Below the pieces are notes generated by a model. That model did no database searches and had not been told where the DNA came from. It saw nothing but the letters and a program-made list of their open reading frames with translations. The translations under genes were made by a program, and so were the position numbers. From CAZVYN01 sp964631125 (lineage in GTDB: Bacteria > Eisenbacteria > RBG-16-71-46 > CAIMUX01), in the NCBI GenBank assembly GCA_964631125.1, contig CAZVYN010000043.1, positions 1 to 33,867 of the forward strand: DNA of 33,867 bases. Reading direction: 5' to 3'. Shown here in pieces: positions 17,972 to 25,496 of this stretch. The first letter of the stretch is position 1; each line of letters starts with the position of its first letter.

Positions 17972-18032
17972 CCTTCCCGGCCCTCCCGGCCCTCCCGGCG
18001 TGCCCGGCGTCGGCTGGTCGCCGCCGCGGGAG

Positions 18033-18581
18033 TCAACCTCGTCCCGCGCGGAAGTAACGCTCCGCGCGGGGATCGAGGAAGTGCGGGCGGTGACGCAGAT
18101 CGATCCCCCCCGCGACGCTGGTGAGCGAGATGAGATCGAACCGGAGTGGGCCGAATTCGTGCCCACGCGCCAGCCACCACGCCCGACCCGCGCGCGCGAG
18201 ATCGCGCTGCTTCTTGAAACGCACGGTTTCCTCGGGCCGCCCATGGAGCACGCTCGCGCGGTAGCGCACTTCGATCACGACCGCCCATCCCGCCGGGCCG
18301 GCGGCGCCGGGTGCGCCGGGTGCGCCGGGTGCGCGGGCGACCAGATCCAGCTCGCGGGGACCGTCGCGAACATTTCGATCGAGCAGCTCGAACCCTTGGA
18401 ACTCGAGGTAGGCCGCGGCGACCGACTCCGCGAGGCGGCCGCGTGCGGTGCGGGACCGCGTCGACGGGCTGAGTCGGGCGCCGCCGATGTCGCCGCAATT
18501 GTCGCCGCAATTGCCGCCGCAACGGACGCCGGGAGTGTCGCCGCCGGCGCCGTCGCACCAAGTGTCATCGTCGTGACGCAT
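18033..18581 (-). CDS. yraN: YraN/UPF0102 family nuclease-like protein
   Basis: The core reads GRLAESVAAAYLEFQGFELLDRN ... RELDLVAR ... VVIEVRYR, the restriction-endonuclease-like fold of YraN, with Asp in ELDL and Glu in IEV at the usual metal positions; the usual Lys is Arg here. The nominal 182-residue product from ATG 18581 is longer than typical (about 120). A Gly/Cys/Asp repeat (GGNCGDNCGD) from tandem DNA precedes the core, and a Gly-Ala-Pro run (GAPGAPGAPGAAG) is inserted between the two active-site strands. The true start may be internal. It lies downstream of rplS, as often seen, but is separated by two terminator-like hairpins. The cellular function of the family is unclear. Confidence 0.78.
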   Translation of the reverse strand: MRHDDDTWCDGAGGDTPGVRCGGNCGDNCGDIGGARLSPSTRSRTARGRLAESVAAAYLEFQGFELLDRNVRDGPRELDLVARAPGAPGAPGAAGPAGWAVVIEVRYRASVLHGRPEETVRFKKQRDLARAGRAWWLARGHEFGPLRFDLISLTSVAGGIDLRHRPHFLDPRAERYFRAGRG

Positions 18582-18647
18582 GTAGGTACACGGAGCGAAA
18601 TGCGTGCCGGGAATTCGACTTCGTGCATCAGCGTCACGGGAGGAAGG

Positions 18648-18701
18648 CTTGTGAAAAATGGTGCAACTGTTGCCGGCAATAGTTGCACCATTTTTCACAA
18701 G
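18648..18701. terminator. 54-bp palindrome (repeat family copy 2)
   Basis: Arms 18648-18674 and 18675-18701 are identical to the copy at 9134-9187 except for one C-to-T change in the right arm, which leaves a G-T pair. A5 and T5 tracts flank the stem, so it can work as an intrinsic terminator on the minus strand after rplS. Confidence 0.82.
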
Positions 18702-18748
18702 CGATCGGCGCGCGCCGCCCATGCGAAAACCAGGCCAAACTCCATGCG

Positions 18749-18788
18749 AAAAAGGTGCGACTCGCCCCGGGGCCAGTCGCACCTTTTT
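18749..18788. terminator. Intrinsic terminator-like hairpin downstream of rplS
   Basis: A 40-base inverted repeat with a single mismatch is centred on CCCC/GGGG, with A5 on the left and T6 on the right. It lies 94 bases beyond the rplS stop (minus strand). The outer stem GAAAAA-GGTGC-ACT resembles that of the 54-bp palindromes. Confidence 0.78.
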
Positions 18789-18881
18789 TCACGAGTGCCT
18801 CACGGATTGCACGGCGCCCTGGAATTGCGCTGCGGTCGCACGAACCGGGACCTGCGCCAGAGAGAGAGCCCGCGCGCCGAC

Positions 18882-19340
18882 CTACTCGCTCTTCTGTGCC
18901 TTCGCGGCCGCCTTCTTCACCGCCTTGGCGGCGTCCTTGGCGTCCTTCACTACCTTGCGCTCGGCCTTCGCGGCCTTGGCGGCGGCGACGGTCGCGGGGG
19001 TGCGCTTCTCGCGGATGCGGGCCTGCTTCCCCTTGAGCTCCGTGAGGTAGTAGATCTTCGCGCGACGGACGCGACCCTGCTGGATCAGTTCGATCGACGC
19101 GACGTTCGGCGAGTGCAGCGGGAAGATGCGCTCGACGCCGACGCCGTCCGACACCTTGCGAACGGTGAAGCTGGCGCGGATGCCGCCGCCGCGACGACCG
19201 ATCACGACGCCCTGGAAGGCCTGGAGCCGTTCCTTGTCCCCCTCGATGACGCGCACCTGCACGCGAATGGTGTCGCCAGCCGAGAAGTCCGGCAGATCCG
19301 TTCGGATCTGTGGGGCTTCGACATTCCTCAGGACATCCAT
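18882..19340 (-). CDS. rplS: 50S ribosomal protein L19
   Basis: This 152-residue protein starts at ATG 19340 with GAGGAGGA six bases upstream. The L19 core is clear: LPDFSAGDTIRVQVRVIEGDKERLQAFQGVVIGRRGGG, then FTVRKVSDGVGVERIFPLHSPNVASIEL and RRAKIYYLTELKGKQARIREKR. The protein lies at the subunit interface of the ribosome. The C-terminus carries an extra Ala/Lys-rich tail of about 35 residues (AAKAAKAERK ... KAVKKAAAKAQK), an RNA-binding-like extension seen in some phyla. It ends the rpsP-khpA-rimM-trmD-rplS operon, 13 bp after trmD. Confidence 0.96.
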   Translation of the reverse strand: MDVLRNVEAPQIRTDLPDFSAGDTIRVQVRVIEGDKERLQAFQGVVIGRRGGGIRASFTVRKVSDGVGVERIFPLHSPNVASIELIQQGRVRRAKIYYLTELKGKQARIREKRTPATVAAAKAAKAERKVVKDAKDAAKAVKKAAAKAQKSE

Positions 19341-19353
19341 CGTTCGATCCTCC

Positions 19354-20259
19354 TCACACCGCGGGCTCGTCACGCTCTGACGAAGGGTCGCCCGCACCCG
19401 ACCCCTCTGCAAACTTGCGGCGCGTTTCCAGCGCCTCTCCTGTTTCTTTCTTCCGGCGACGCCGCTTCTCGCGCGGCGGCGGCTGCCAATCGCTCGGGGG
19501 CACCCACCCCTGCGCGCGCAGCCACTCGATCTCGTTCCCCGTCACCTCGCCCGCGAGCACTGCCGTCTCCAAGAGCTCCGGACGACGTCGCCACGTTCGC
19601 CGCAGGGCGTCGCGTCTGCGCTCTTCGTCCACCCGACCGTGGTGCCCAGAGAGCAGCACCTCCGGAACGCGCATCCCCCGGTACTCCTCGGGCCGAGTGA
19701 AGTAGCCGCTGTCCAGCAGCCCCCGCTCGAACGAATCACTCTCGGCAGACTCGATGTCCCCCATCACGCCCGGGATCAGGCGGGCCAGCGCGTCGATCAG
19801 GACGATCGCCGCCGGCTCGCCGCCCGAGAGGATGAAATCACCGAGCGACACCTCCCGCGTGACGAACGCGCGCACCCGCTCGTCCAGCCCCTTGTACCGC
19901 CCGAACAACAGGACCAAGTCCCGCGCCTCGAGCATCTCTCGCACCTGCGGTTGCTCCAAGCGTCGCCCTTGCGGGCTGAGCAACACGACGTCGCGCTGCG
20001 GACCGAGCGGCGGAGGGAGCGAAGCCAACGCCCTCACCACCGGCTCGACCTTCAAGATCATCCCCGGCCCGCCGCCGTAGGGGTAATCGTCGATCGATCG
20101 ATGCGGATCGTCCGCGAAGAGGCGGAGATCCACCACGTTCAGTTCCAGCCGGCCGCTCTCGACCGCCAGGCGCACCATGCCGTCCGCCGCGATCCCCTCG
20201 AGAATCCGCGGAAAGCCGGTCAGGACGCTGATCCGGAGGTACGGCACTCGGTCGCTCAC
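19354..20259 (-). CDS. trmD: tRNA (guanine-37-N1)-methyltransferase
   Basis: This 301-residue SPOUT methyltransferase methylates G37 of tRNAs with S-adenosylmethionine, preventing frameshifts. Motifs: ISVLTGFP at the start, YGGGPGMILKVEP at 61-73, LLSPQGRRL, LFGRYKGLDERV at 118-129, VSLGDFILSGGEPA with Asp141 at the catalytic Asp position, and VPEVLLSGHHGRVDEERR. The usual CGRYEG is FGRYKG here, so Lys123 replaces the conserved Glu; I recall Lys at this site in some FCB-group enzymes. The start is GTG 20259 with GGAGGG five bases upstream. The C-terminus has a basic KRRRRKK tail. Confidence 0.93.
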   Translation of the reverse strand: MSDRVPYLRISVLTGFPRILEGIAADGMVRLAVESGRLELNVVDLRLFADDPHRSIDDYPYGGGPGMILKVEPVVRALASLPPPLGPQRDVVLLSPQGRRLEQPQVREMLEARDLVLLFGRYKGLDERVRAFVTREVSLGDFILSGGEPAAIVLIDALARLIPGVMGDIESAESDSFERGLLDSGYFTRPEEYRGMRVPEVLLSGHHGRVDEERRRDALRRTWRRRPELLETAVLAGEVTGNEIEWLRAQGWVPPSDWQPPPREKRRRRKKETGEALETRRKFAEGSGAGDPSSERDEPAV

Positions 20260-20938
20260 CCGAACCCTCCGTACGTTCCGAGCGCCGCGGCCGCGCATCG
20301 CCTCGCGTCGCCGCCCACCGTTCCTTGCGGCCCTCGGACCGCGGCCGATGCTTCTTGCGCGCGGGCGCCCCGCCGTCGCCTGGACCTCCGACCGCCTGCC
20401 CGCCCTCGACTCTTCCCTGCGCCTGCAGCAGATCGTCGCGCTGCTGCAGTCGGACCTGCTTCGATTCCATATCAACCGAAGCGACGAACTCGCGGCGAAG
20501 CGGCACGAGCAGGATGTTCGTCTCCTGCACGACTTCCAACAGATCATCGACCCCGGTCGTGAGCACCCTGCGGACCTCGCCTAGCGGTCGACCATCGGCG
20601 CGCACGACCGAGAGCCCGATCAACTGGTAGTGGTAGAAGGTCCCGGCCGCGAGCGGCGGTAACTCCGATTCTTCGCGGAAGAACGTCGCCCCGACCAGCT
20701 TCTCGGCGGCATCGCGGTCGCCGACCTCTTCGAAGAAGAGCAGCAGCCCCTTGTGATGCGGTCTCGCGCGGCGAACCGTCATCGACGTTTCGCCGGTCTC
20801 TTCGAGATAGACCTTGGCGCCAACCTGGAACCGACTCGGGTCGCCGCTGAAAGCTTCGACCGAGACCTCGCCCCGCACACCGAAGACGCGATGAACGCGC
20901 CCTACGGCAATGCGCTCTCCTGCGCCTGGTGCATCCAC
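19838..20938 (-). CDS. rimM: 16S rRNA processing protein RimM (open frame runs on into trmD)
   Basis: Residues 8-170 are a typical RimM: IAVGRVHRVFGVRGEVSVEAF, GLLLFFEEVGDRDAAEKLVGA, then the PRC-barrel half FYHYQLIGLSVVRADGRPLGEVRRVL and ILLVPLRREFVASVDMESKQVRL. RimM assists 30S maturation near S19. RimM proteins normally end about here (near base 20420), but this frame stays open to 19838, overlapping trmD by 422 bases. The tail is Arg/Gly/Lys-rich and unlike RimM. In the third frame a TGA overlaps the trmD GTG exactly (GTGA), the usual spacing in these operons. A missing base between about 20430 and 20260 would produce that ending, so the 3' end given is doubtful. Confidence 0.8.
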   Translation of the reverse strand: MDAPGAGERIAVGRVHRVFGVRGEVSVEAFSGDPSRFQVGAKVYLEETGETSMTVRRARPHHKGLLLFFEEVGDRDAAEKLVGATFFREESELPPLAAGTFYHYQLIGLSVVRADGRPLGEVRRVLTTGVDDLLEVVQETNILLVPLRREFVASVDMESKQVRLQQRDDLLQAQGRVEGGQAVGGPGDGGAPARKKHRPRSEGRKERWAATRGDARPRRSERTEGSGERPSAVPPDQRPDRLSADSRGDRGGRHGAPGGRERPAGTERGGSPPLRGRSASIDRRLPLRRRAGDDLEGRAGGEGVGFAPSAARSAARRRVAQPARATLGATAGARDARGAGLGPVVRAVQGAGRAGARVRHAGGVAR

Positions 20939-20949
20939 GATGGCAAGAC

Positions 20950-21201
20950 CTACTCCAGGATCTCGAGGACTGCGCGCATGTCGGACTTGGTCGACGATGC
21001 GGAGAGGAGGGTGCGGATGGCGCGGATCGTCCGTCCGTGCTTGCCGATCACCTTGCCCAGGTCCCCTTCACCCACGCGCAGCTCGTAGACCGTCGTCTTC
21101 TCGCCCTGCACCGCGTTGACCTGGACCTGCTCAGGATCGTCGACGAGCGCTTTGGTGATGTACTCGATCAGATCCTTCAAATCGTCCATCTCCTTTGTCA
21201 C
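20950..21201 (-). CDS. khpA: KH-domain RNA-binding protein KhpA
   Basis: This protein of about 83 residues is a single KH domain: LKDLIEYITKALVDDPEQVQVN followed by ELRVGEGDLGKVIGKHGRTIRAIRTLL, with the GKxG-type loop GKHG. KhpA binds RNA, usually as a partner of KhpB, and is regularly encoded between rpsP and rimM, as here. I use GTG 21201 because it overlaps the rpsP stop (GTGA), suggesting coupled translation. ATG 21189, four codons later, is the alternative, but AAGGAG touches it directly. Confidence 0.92.
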   Translation of the reverse strand: MTKEMDDLKDLIEYITKALVDDPEQVQVNAVQGEKTTVYELRVGEGDLGKVIGKHGRTIRAIRTLLSASSTKSDMRAVLEILE

Positions 21202-21461
21202 GCGGTCGACGCTGCCGTCGCGGCGCGGGCGCGCGCCTTCTTGATCAGCACCGCAACGGCCGGAGAGGGCTGCGCGCCGTTACCGATCCAGTGCTCTGCG
21301 CGCGCGACGTCGATCACGCACTCGGCTGCCGCGGCCATCGGGTTGTAGTGGCCGAGCTTCTCCAGGAAGCGGCCATCGCGCTGGAAACGCGAGTCGGCGA
21401 CGACGATGCGGAACTTCGGCTTGTTCTTACCGCCGGCCCGCTGCATGCGAATCACGACCAT
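21198..21461 (-). CDS. rpsP: 30S ribosomal protein S16
   Basis: This 87-residue protein is S16: MVVIRMQRAGGKNKPKFRI, VVADSRFQRDGRFLEKLGHYNPMA, then AEHWIGNGAQPSPAVAVLIKKA, the region that packs on 16S rRNA domain I. The start is ATG 21461 with GAGGAG seven bases upstream. It is the first gene of the translation operon; the promoter should lie in 21462-21746, where I recognise no motif. In many bacteria ffh is directly upstream, but here ffh is about 7 kb away at 28659-29984. Confidence 0.96.
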   Translation of the reverse strand: MVVIRMQRAGGKNKPKFRIVVADSRFQRDGRFLEKLGHYNPMAAAAECVIDVARAEHWIGNGAQPSPAVAVLIKKARARAATAASTA

Positions 21462-21746
21462 TCGACTTCTCCTCGAGGTTTCCCGCGCATCATCCGAGTT
21501 CTGCTGCTGCTTCACGAGCACCGCTGGCTGCACATGCATCACGGTCGAGTTCGACCTGCGACCCCGATCCGGCCCAACACGCCACGACACCGTCCCCCCG
21601 ACCTGGGTGCGGTCGGCGGACGGTGCGCTCCGCTGAGACGAAATGGGGGCGTACGTAGGGTCGAAGCCCCGGCAGTCTAGCCGAGGCGTGGGAAGCGTGG
21701 AACGGAGAATTCCGGCCCGCGACACTTCGCCGCGCTCCCGCGAGAC

Positions 21747-22847
21747 TCAGCCGCCGATCTTCGACTCGCCGGCCGAAGGCCGCTTGGCGCGCGCTTCGGC
21801 CTGACGATCCTTGGCCCGCTGCGTGACCTCGTCGATCTCCGCCCTCATCGCCTCGTCTATACCGAACTCATTGTCTACCAATCTGTTGACGGCTCCGTAG
21901 TCGACGATCTCTCCGTCCGGGTCGACGATCAAGAGGAGGCGGCCCAGGTACTGGCCCCGGGTGCCGGTCTGCTGGACGATCGTCCCGCCGTGCTTGGCCG
22001 ACTCCTGCTTCCAGTTCGGTTGGTTGCCGTAGAGCGCGATGTCCACGCCCGGGACCTGCGCGATCAACGCGTCGGTCTCGTTGGCGGGCATCGCAGACAT
22101 GAGGACGACGAGGTCGCACTCAGCTCGAAGCTGTGGGACGAGAGCGAGCGCCGCCTCCAGCGGATCGTCGAACTGGAATTCGGGGGCGTCGGCCGCGTTC
22201 CCGGCCGCATGCGCCTTCGCCACCGATTCGCCATCGATCAGCCCGATCAGGCCGACCTTGATGCCGTTCACGTCGACGATCCTCGAGCGCTCGCCGACCG
22301 GATGGCGGGCGCCGTCCTTCATCTCCCAGAGGTTCGAGCAGACCACCGGAATGTCGCCCGCCGCGATCAACTCGGCCATCGTCGGCCAGAGCGCCAGCTC
22401 GCGCGTGCCGAGCGTGATCGCGTCGACGCCCAGACGTCCCATCGCCTCCCAGAGGAAGCGGGTCTTGATCTCCCCCGCGCCTTCTTCCTCCGTCGACGCG
22501 AAGTTCCCCATGTCGAGCTGCAACATGGGTCGTTCGTAGAGACGAAGTCCGTCCATCACGGCCGATCGCCAAGGGAGCCCGCCCTTCGGTTGCGACTTGC
22601 AGCCACAATCGTCGAGCTCCCCGTTGATCGACCCGAACGAGACGATGTTCAACTCCGCGTTCATCGTGCGTTTGGAGTTGGCTCCAGCGCCGGCAGCGTC
22701 GCCCGCGGCGGCGCCCAGCGCCAGAGCCAGAGTCAGAGCCAGACCCAGGGTGACCACGACGGCGAGTGACGAAGTCACAGTCAGCGAAATGTTGGTGGGC
22801 CGGAATTCTGACGCGGCGCGGGCGCGCCTGGCATCTCGCTCGTACAT
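21747..22847 (-). CDS. Exported 5'-nucleotidase/metallophosphatase-like protein
   Basis: This 366-residue protein starts at ATG 22847 with GGAGG four bases upstream. It has a long hydrophobic signal segment (about residues 27-48). The mature part opens with NIVSFGSINGELDDCGCKSQPKGGL (Cys81, Cys83), like the exported metallophosphatase relatives that read GNxxGxLEPCGC. Later strands match the UshA-type fold: LDMGNF, VDAITLGTRELALWP, IPVVCSNLW, GIKVGLIGLID, CDLVVLMSAM, VDIALYGNQ, IVQQTGTRGQYLGRLLL. Several metal-binding residues of true 5'-nucleotidases are absent (no DxH near the start, no GNHE), so catalysis is doubtful. It sits downstream of the stress protein gene, 40 bp away. Confidence 0.75.
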   Translation of the reverse strand: MYERDARRARAASEFRPTNISLTVTSSLAVVVTLGLALTLALALGAAAGDAAGAGANSKRTMNAELNIVSFGSINGELDDCGCKSQPKGGLPWRSAVMDGLRLYERPMLQLDMGNFASTEEEGAGEIKTRFLWEAMGRLGVDAITLGTRELALWPTMAELIAAGDIPVVCSNLWEMKDGARHPVGERSRIVDVNGIKVGLIGLIDGESVAKAHAAGNAADAPEFQFDDPLEAALALVPQLRAECDLVVLMSAMPANETDALIAQVPGVDIALYGNQPNWKQESAKHGGTIVQQTGTRGQYLGRLLLIVDPDGEIVDYGAVNRLVDNEFGIDEAMRAEIDEVTQRAKDRQAEARAKRPSAGESKIGG

Positions 22848-22887
22848 CGTGCCTCCATGGGGGGTCGTTGCTGGGGTCCCGGGTCCG

Positions 22888-23721
22888 TCAATGATAGAGA
22901 AACAGTGGAATGGTCGCGTCGTCCAAGACGGATTGGGTGACCGATCCGAAGAGTCGCTCGCCCAAGGAGCGAGGACCGTAGGCGCCCATCACGATCAATC
23001 CCGCACCGACCCCGGCCGCCTGCTCGAGGAGGAGGGGGCCGGCAGCGTCGCCCGAGCCGACGGCGTGCGCGGTGGCGTCCACGTCGTGGGCCGAGAGGTA
23101 GGCGACCGCGCAATCGGCCTGCTCCCGGGCGCGGATACGATCGGCGCGGATCGACACGACGTGGACCTCTTGTCCCGCGAGCAGGCCGAGACACTGCGCG
23201 GTCTGCAGAGCGCGCGCCGCCTCGGGGCTCCCGTCATACGCGACGAGCACAGGTCCTTCCTTCGCGACCGGGTTCGGCGCCGCCACGACCGGACGTGGCG
23301 GCCGATGGAGGATCTCTTCCAGCGTATCGTCTGGCTTCTGTTGGGTCTCGAAATGGAAGTAGGTCCGGCGGCCGAGGACGACGATGTCGTGTCTCGGCGC
23401 GGCCGCCAAGATTTCGACCCGCGGGGCGCCGACTACGGCGGTGCGCGCGAACCGGACACTGGCCGAACGACACTTTGCCTCGAACCGATCGAGGAATGTC
23501 GCGACCTTCGCCTGCGCGTCGGCCATCTGCGCCTCGTCGATCTGCTTGCTATACGCGGATCCCCCGATCCCCGTCGCCTCCCCTCCCCTGATCTCGGGCT
23601 CATCGACGATGCCGAGGGCGTGGAGCCGCGCGTCGAACCGCTTGGCCCACCGGATCCCGAGCTCGGTGGCCGCGTCACTGAAGGGCGAGCCGTCGAGCGC
23701 GATCAGGATGCTCTGGAGCAT
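22888..23721 (-). CDS. Tandem universal stress protein (UspA family)
   Basis: This 277-residue protein contains two UspA domains. The first opens with MLQSILIALDGSPFSDAATELGIRWAKRF and is weak in the ATP-loop region (VVLGRRTYFHFETQQ). The second begins at GPVLVAYDGSPEAARAL and ends with GAYGPRSLGERLFGSVTQSVL, close to the Gx2Gx9G(S/T) nucleotide-binding motif, so probably only domain two binds ATP. ATG 23721 has GGAGG eight bases upstream, better than the GTG at 23736. Such proteins respond to stress or energy state; partners are unknown. The gene is followed by the nucleotidase-like gene on the same strand. Confidence 0.88.
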   Translation of the reverse strand: MLQSILIALDGSPFSDAATELGIRWAKRFDARLHALGIVDEPEIRGGEATGIGGSAYSKQIDEAQMADAQAKVATFLDRFEAKCRSASVRFARTAVVGAPRVEILAAAPRHDIVVLGRRTYFHFETQQKPDDTLEEILHRPPRPVVAAPNPVAKEGPVLVAYDGSPEAARALQTAQCLGLLAGQEVHVVSIRADRIRAREQADCAVAYLSAHDVDATAHAVGSGDAAGPLLLEQAAGVGAGLIVMGAYGPRSLGERLFGSVTQSVLDDATIPLFLYH

Positions 23722-24226
23722 GGAAACGTCCTCCACCCGTGAGTTGTCGTCGCCGCGACCGCCCGCCGAAACCTAGCCAACGCCGCACCGGGGGTCAAAC
23801 CGCGCTGGTGAAAGTCCACCGGCAGGTCCAGGTTGGAGGGACCGCCGTCGTCTGCGAAAAGGGATCCGCCCGTAGGATGACTGATGGTCGAGAAGCTCGC
23901 CGGATCTCCCGAAATGCAATCGCCCGCGAACCACCGCGCCTCGACGAGACTCGTCGTTTGCGCCTCGTCCCGAGACATGGTGTTGCCGGAATTCGGCAGC
24001 GGCCTGGCGGTGTGGTATCCGGGCATGTCCCCAGTCGGAAACTCGAAGTCGGCGCAAGTCTGCCAGTGTTCGACGATGACCTGGAACGCCCGCAGTGGTC
24101 GTCTCCCACCGACCAGACCAGGCTCTCGTTCGCGTGGACCAATCTGACTCCGCCGGCGTTCGGTCCCGCGTACGTCGGCAGAGCAGAGACCATCAAGCTC
24201 GCTGACAGAAGGAGACTCGCCCGCAT
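23703..24226 (-). pseudogene. Secreted protein gene broken by a frameshift
   Basis: ATG 24226 has an excellent ribosome binding site (GGAGGT, spacing 6) and encodes a clear signal peptide (MRASLLLSASLMVSALPTYA). GPNAGGVRLVHANESLVWSV follows. After CGR near 24090 the frame loses protein character. A different frame carries on with FQVIVEHWQTCADFEFPTGDMPG ... VEARWFAGDCISGDPASFS and SHPTGGSLFADDG, ending at 23703. From memory, small secreted proteins with this NAGG-VH, HW-C-DFE, WFAG and HP-GG-FADD pattern recur in Eisenbacteria-like genomes, usually with about 50 more residues between the two halves. Here that middle seems lost. It is a probable pseudogene, or a sequencing error plus deletion. 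Confidence 0.5.
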
Positions 24227-24305
24227 CGTTACACCTCCGGCAACTCCCGCGCCCAATCGGATGCGATCAACCTTCGTGCAGTACGAAATCCCGGGGCGAA
24301 TCCTC

Positions 24306-25496
24306 ATGATCCATTTCCGGCTCTCGACAGACGTTCTCAGGCTCGCGGTGCTCGCGCTGGCGGCCATCCCCTCGATCGGCTGGATGACCGAGCCCTCCGC
24401 AGGGCCGATGACCTCCGTCGCATCGGGAAACACCAGAGTCGTCTGGGCGCTTCATGTCAGCGAGGCAGGCGAACAGCTCGAAGTCATACGGACAGAGTGG
24501 ACATCGAACCCGCCGAGAGGGGAAACGTGGCGCTACGCGCTGACGATCTCCACGGACGGTGAACTCGCAGACTCTGTCATCTCGCTCCACGCGATGCAGG
24601 ATGTGACGAGCCAGATGGCGCTCAGCCGCGAGCGGCTACGAGCGAAGGAAGCAATCCAACTCCGCACGATCGGCGTCGACCCATCCTCGGTCCGCCGCCG
24701 GTTCTCGGCCCCAGACGGGAGCCTCGAAGTACTGACCCTCTCGAACTCCGCGGTACTCCTCGACCATCGACCCTCAGCGAACCACCCGGTGGCTCTTCCC
24801 CTGACCATCCGCGATGCCATCTTTCCGCCCGGCGCTTCGCGCTTCGTAGCGGTGACAGATCGAGATGAACTCGCGATCGTCGAAGACAACGGAACGGTTC
24901 TGTACAAGACCGCGCCCAGTTGGCTCGGCGAGACGATTCCATCGGCCCTGGGCGGCGCCTTCGGGATCGATCAAATCTGCGCTCATCCCGGCGGCGCGTT
25001 TGTCACCTACGTCCTCCAGTTTCCTCCCGGCCTGCACGAGACCTGGCTACTCGACTTGTCCAGGTTGACGTCGATGCAACTGAACGAAATGCCGGACGGG
25101 ACGGCCTACTACTCCCCGGACGGCGCGCGGATGGTCCTGATCTCCCGAAGGGCCCCTCCCGGTGAAGCGTTGCTCTATGACACGAGCGACCCGAGAATCC
25201 CGCGGCTGCTGAACAGGTATGCGACTGAGGCTTCCATTTTCACGGCCGCGGTCTCCGACGACCGCACGCTGATTGCGATGCAACAACTTGACGAAGAGAG
25301 CACCCACCGTTACCGAGTGCTCCTCTTCGACGACACACTCCAACAACTTGGAGCACCCCTGTTGACCGACTCCGACGCCCTGGGCCTGCGCTTCGTCGGA
25401 CGCTTCTTGCTCGTGGGCACGCAAGAGGCTCCGATTCCGACCTACTCACATACGAAGTCGACCACCGACGTGGTCATGTTCGATCTCGCGCCGTGA
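24306..25496 (+). CDS. Secreted protein of unknown function, possible beta-propeller
   Basis: I do not recognise the family. From ATG 24306 it would have 396 residues, beginning with a signal peptide (VLRLAVLALAAIPSIG). The remaining sequence is a series of short beta-strand-like blocks separated by Asp/Gly turns, such as RYALTISTDGELADSVISL, SAPDGSLEVLTLSNSAVLLD, FVAVTDRDELAIVEDNGTVLYK, AYYSPDGARMVLISRRA and AVSDDRTLIAMQQLD. This rhythm suits a WD40/PD40-like beta-propeller, which is an inference. Codon use is less GC-biased than in its neighbours. The start is weakly supported; the frame is open further upstream, over the broken minus-strand gene. Confidence 0.65.
   Translation: MIHFRLSTDVLRLAVLALAAIPSIGWMTEPSAGPMTSVASGNTRVVWALHVSEAGEQLEVIRTEWTSNPPRGETWRYALTISTDGELADSVISLHAMQDVTSQMALSRERLRAKEAIQLRTIGVDPSSVRRRFSAPDGSLEVLTLSNSAVLLDHRPSANHPVALPLTIRDAIFPPGASRFVAVTDRDELAIVEDNGTVLYKTAPSWLGETIPSALGGAFGIDQICAHPGGAFVTYVLQFPPGLHETWLLDLSRLTSMQLNEMPDGTAYYSPDGARMVLISRRAPPGEALLYDTSDPRIPRLLNRYATEASIFTAAVSDDRTLIAMQQLDEESTHRYRVLLFDDTLQQLGAPLLTDSDALGLRFVGRFLLVGTQEAPIPTYSHTKSTTDVVMFDLAP

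Larger units (their letters stand above)
18582..18881. other. Intergenic region rplS-yraN with two hairpins
   Basis: These 300 bases hold no gene. They contain the 54-bp palindrome at 18648-18701 and the A/T-flanked hairpin at 18749-18788. Between and partly within these, the short direct repeat CCATGCGAAAA occurs at 18719 and 18743. Confidence 0.7.

Noticed and set aside
17039..18244. 401-codon open frame on the minus strand
   Set aside because: It covers the secreted VCBS protein, whose start has a strong ribosome binding site and whose motifs are clear, and part of yraN in another frame.
18000..19700. 566-codon open frame on the + strand
   Set aside because: It runs antisense over yraN, rplS and trmD, which have clear family motifs; its own translation is low-complexity and Arg-rich without any domain.
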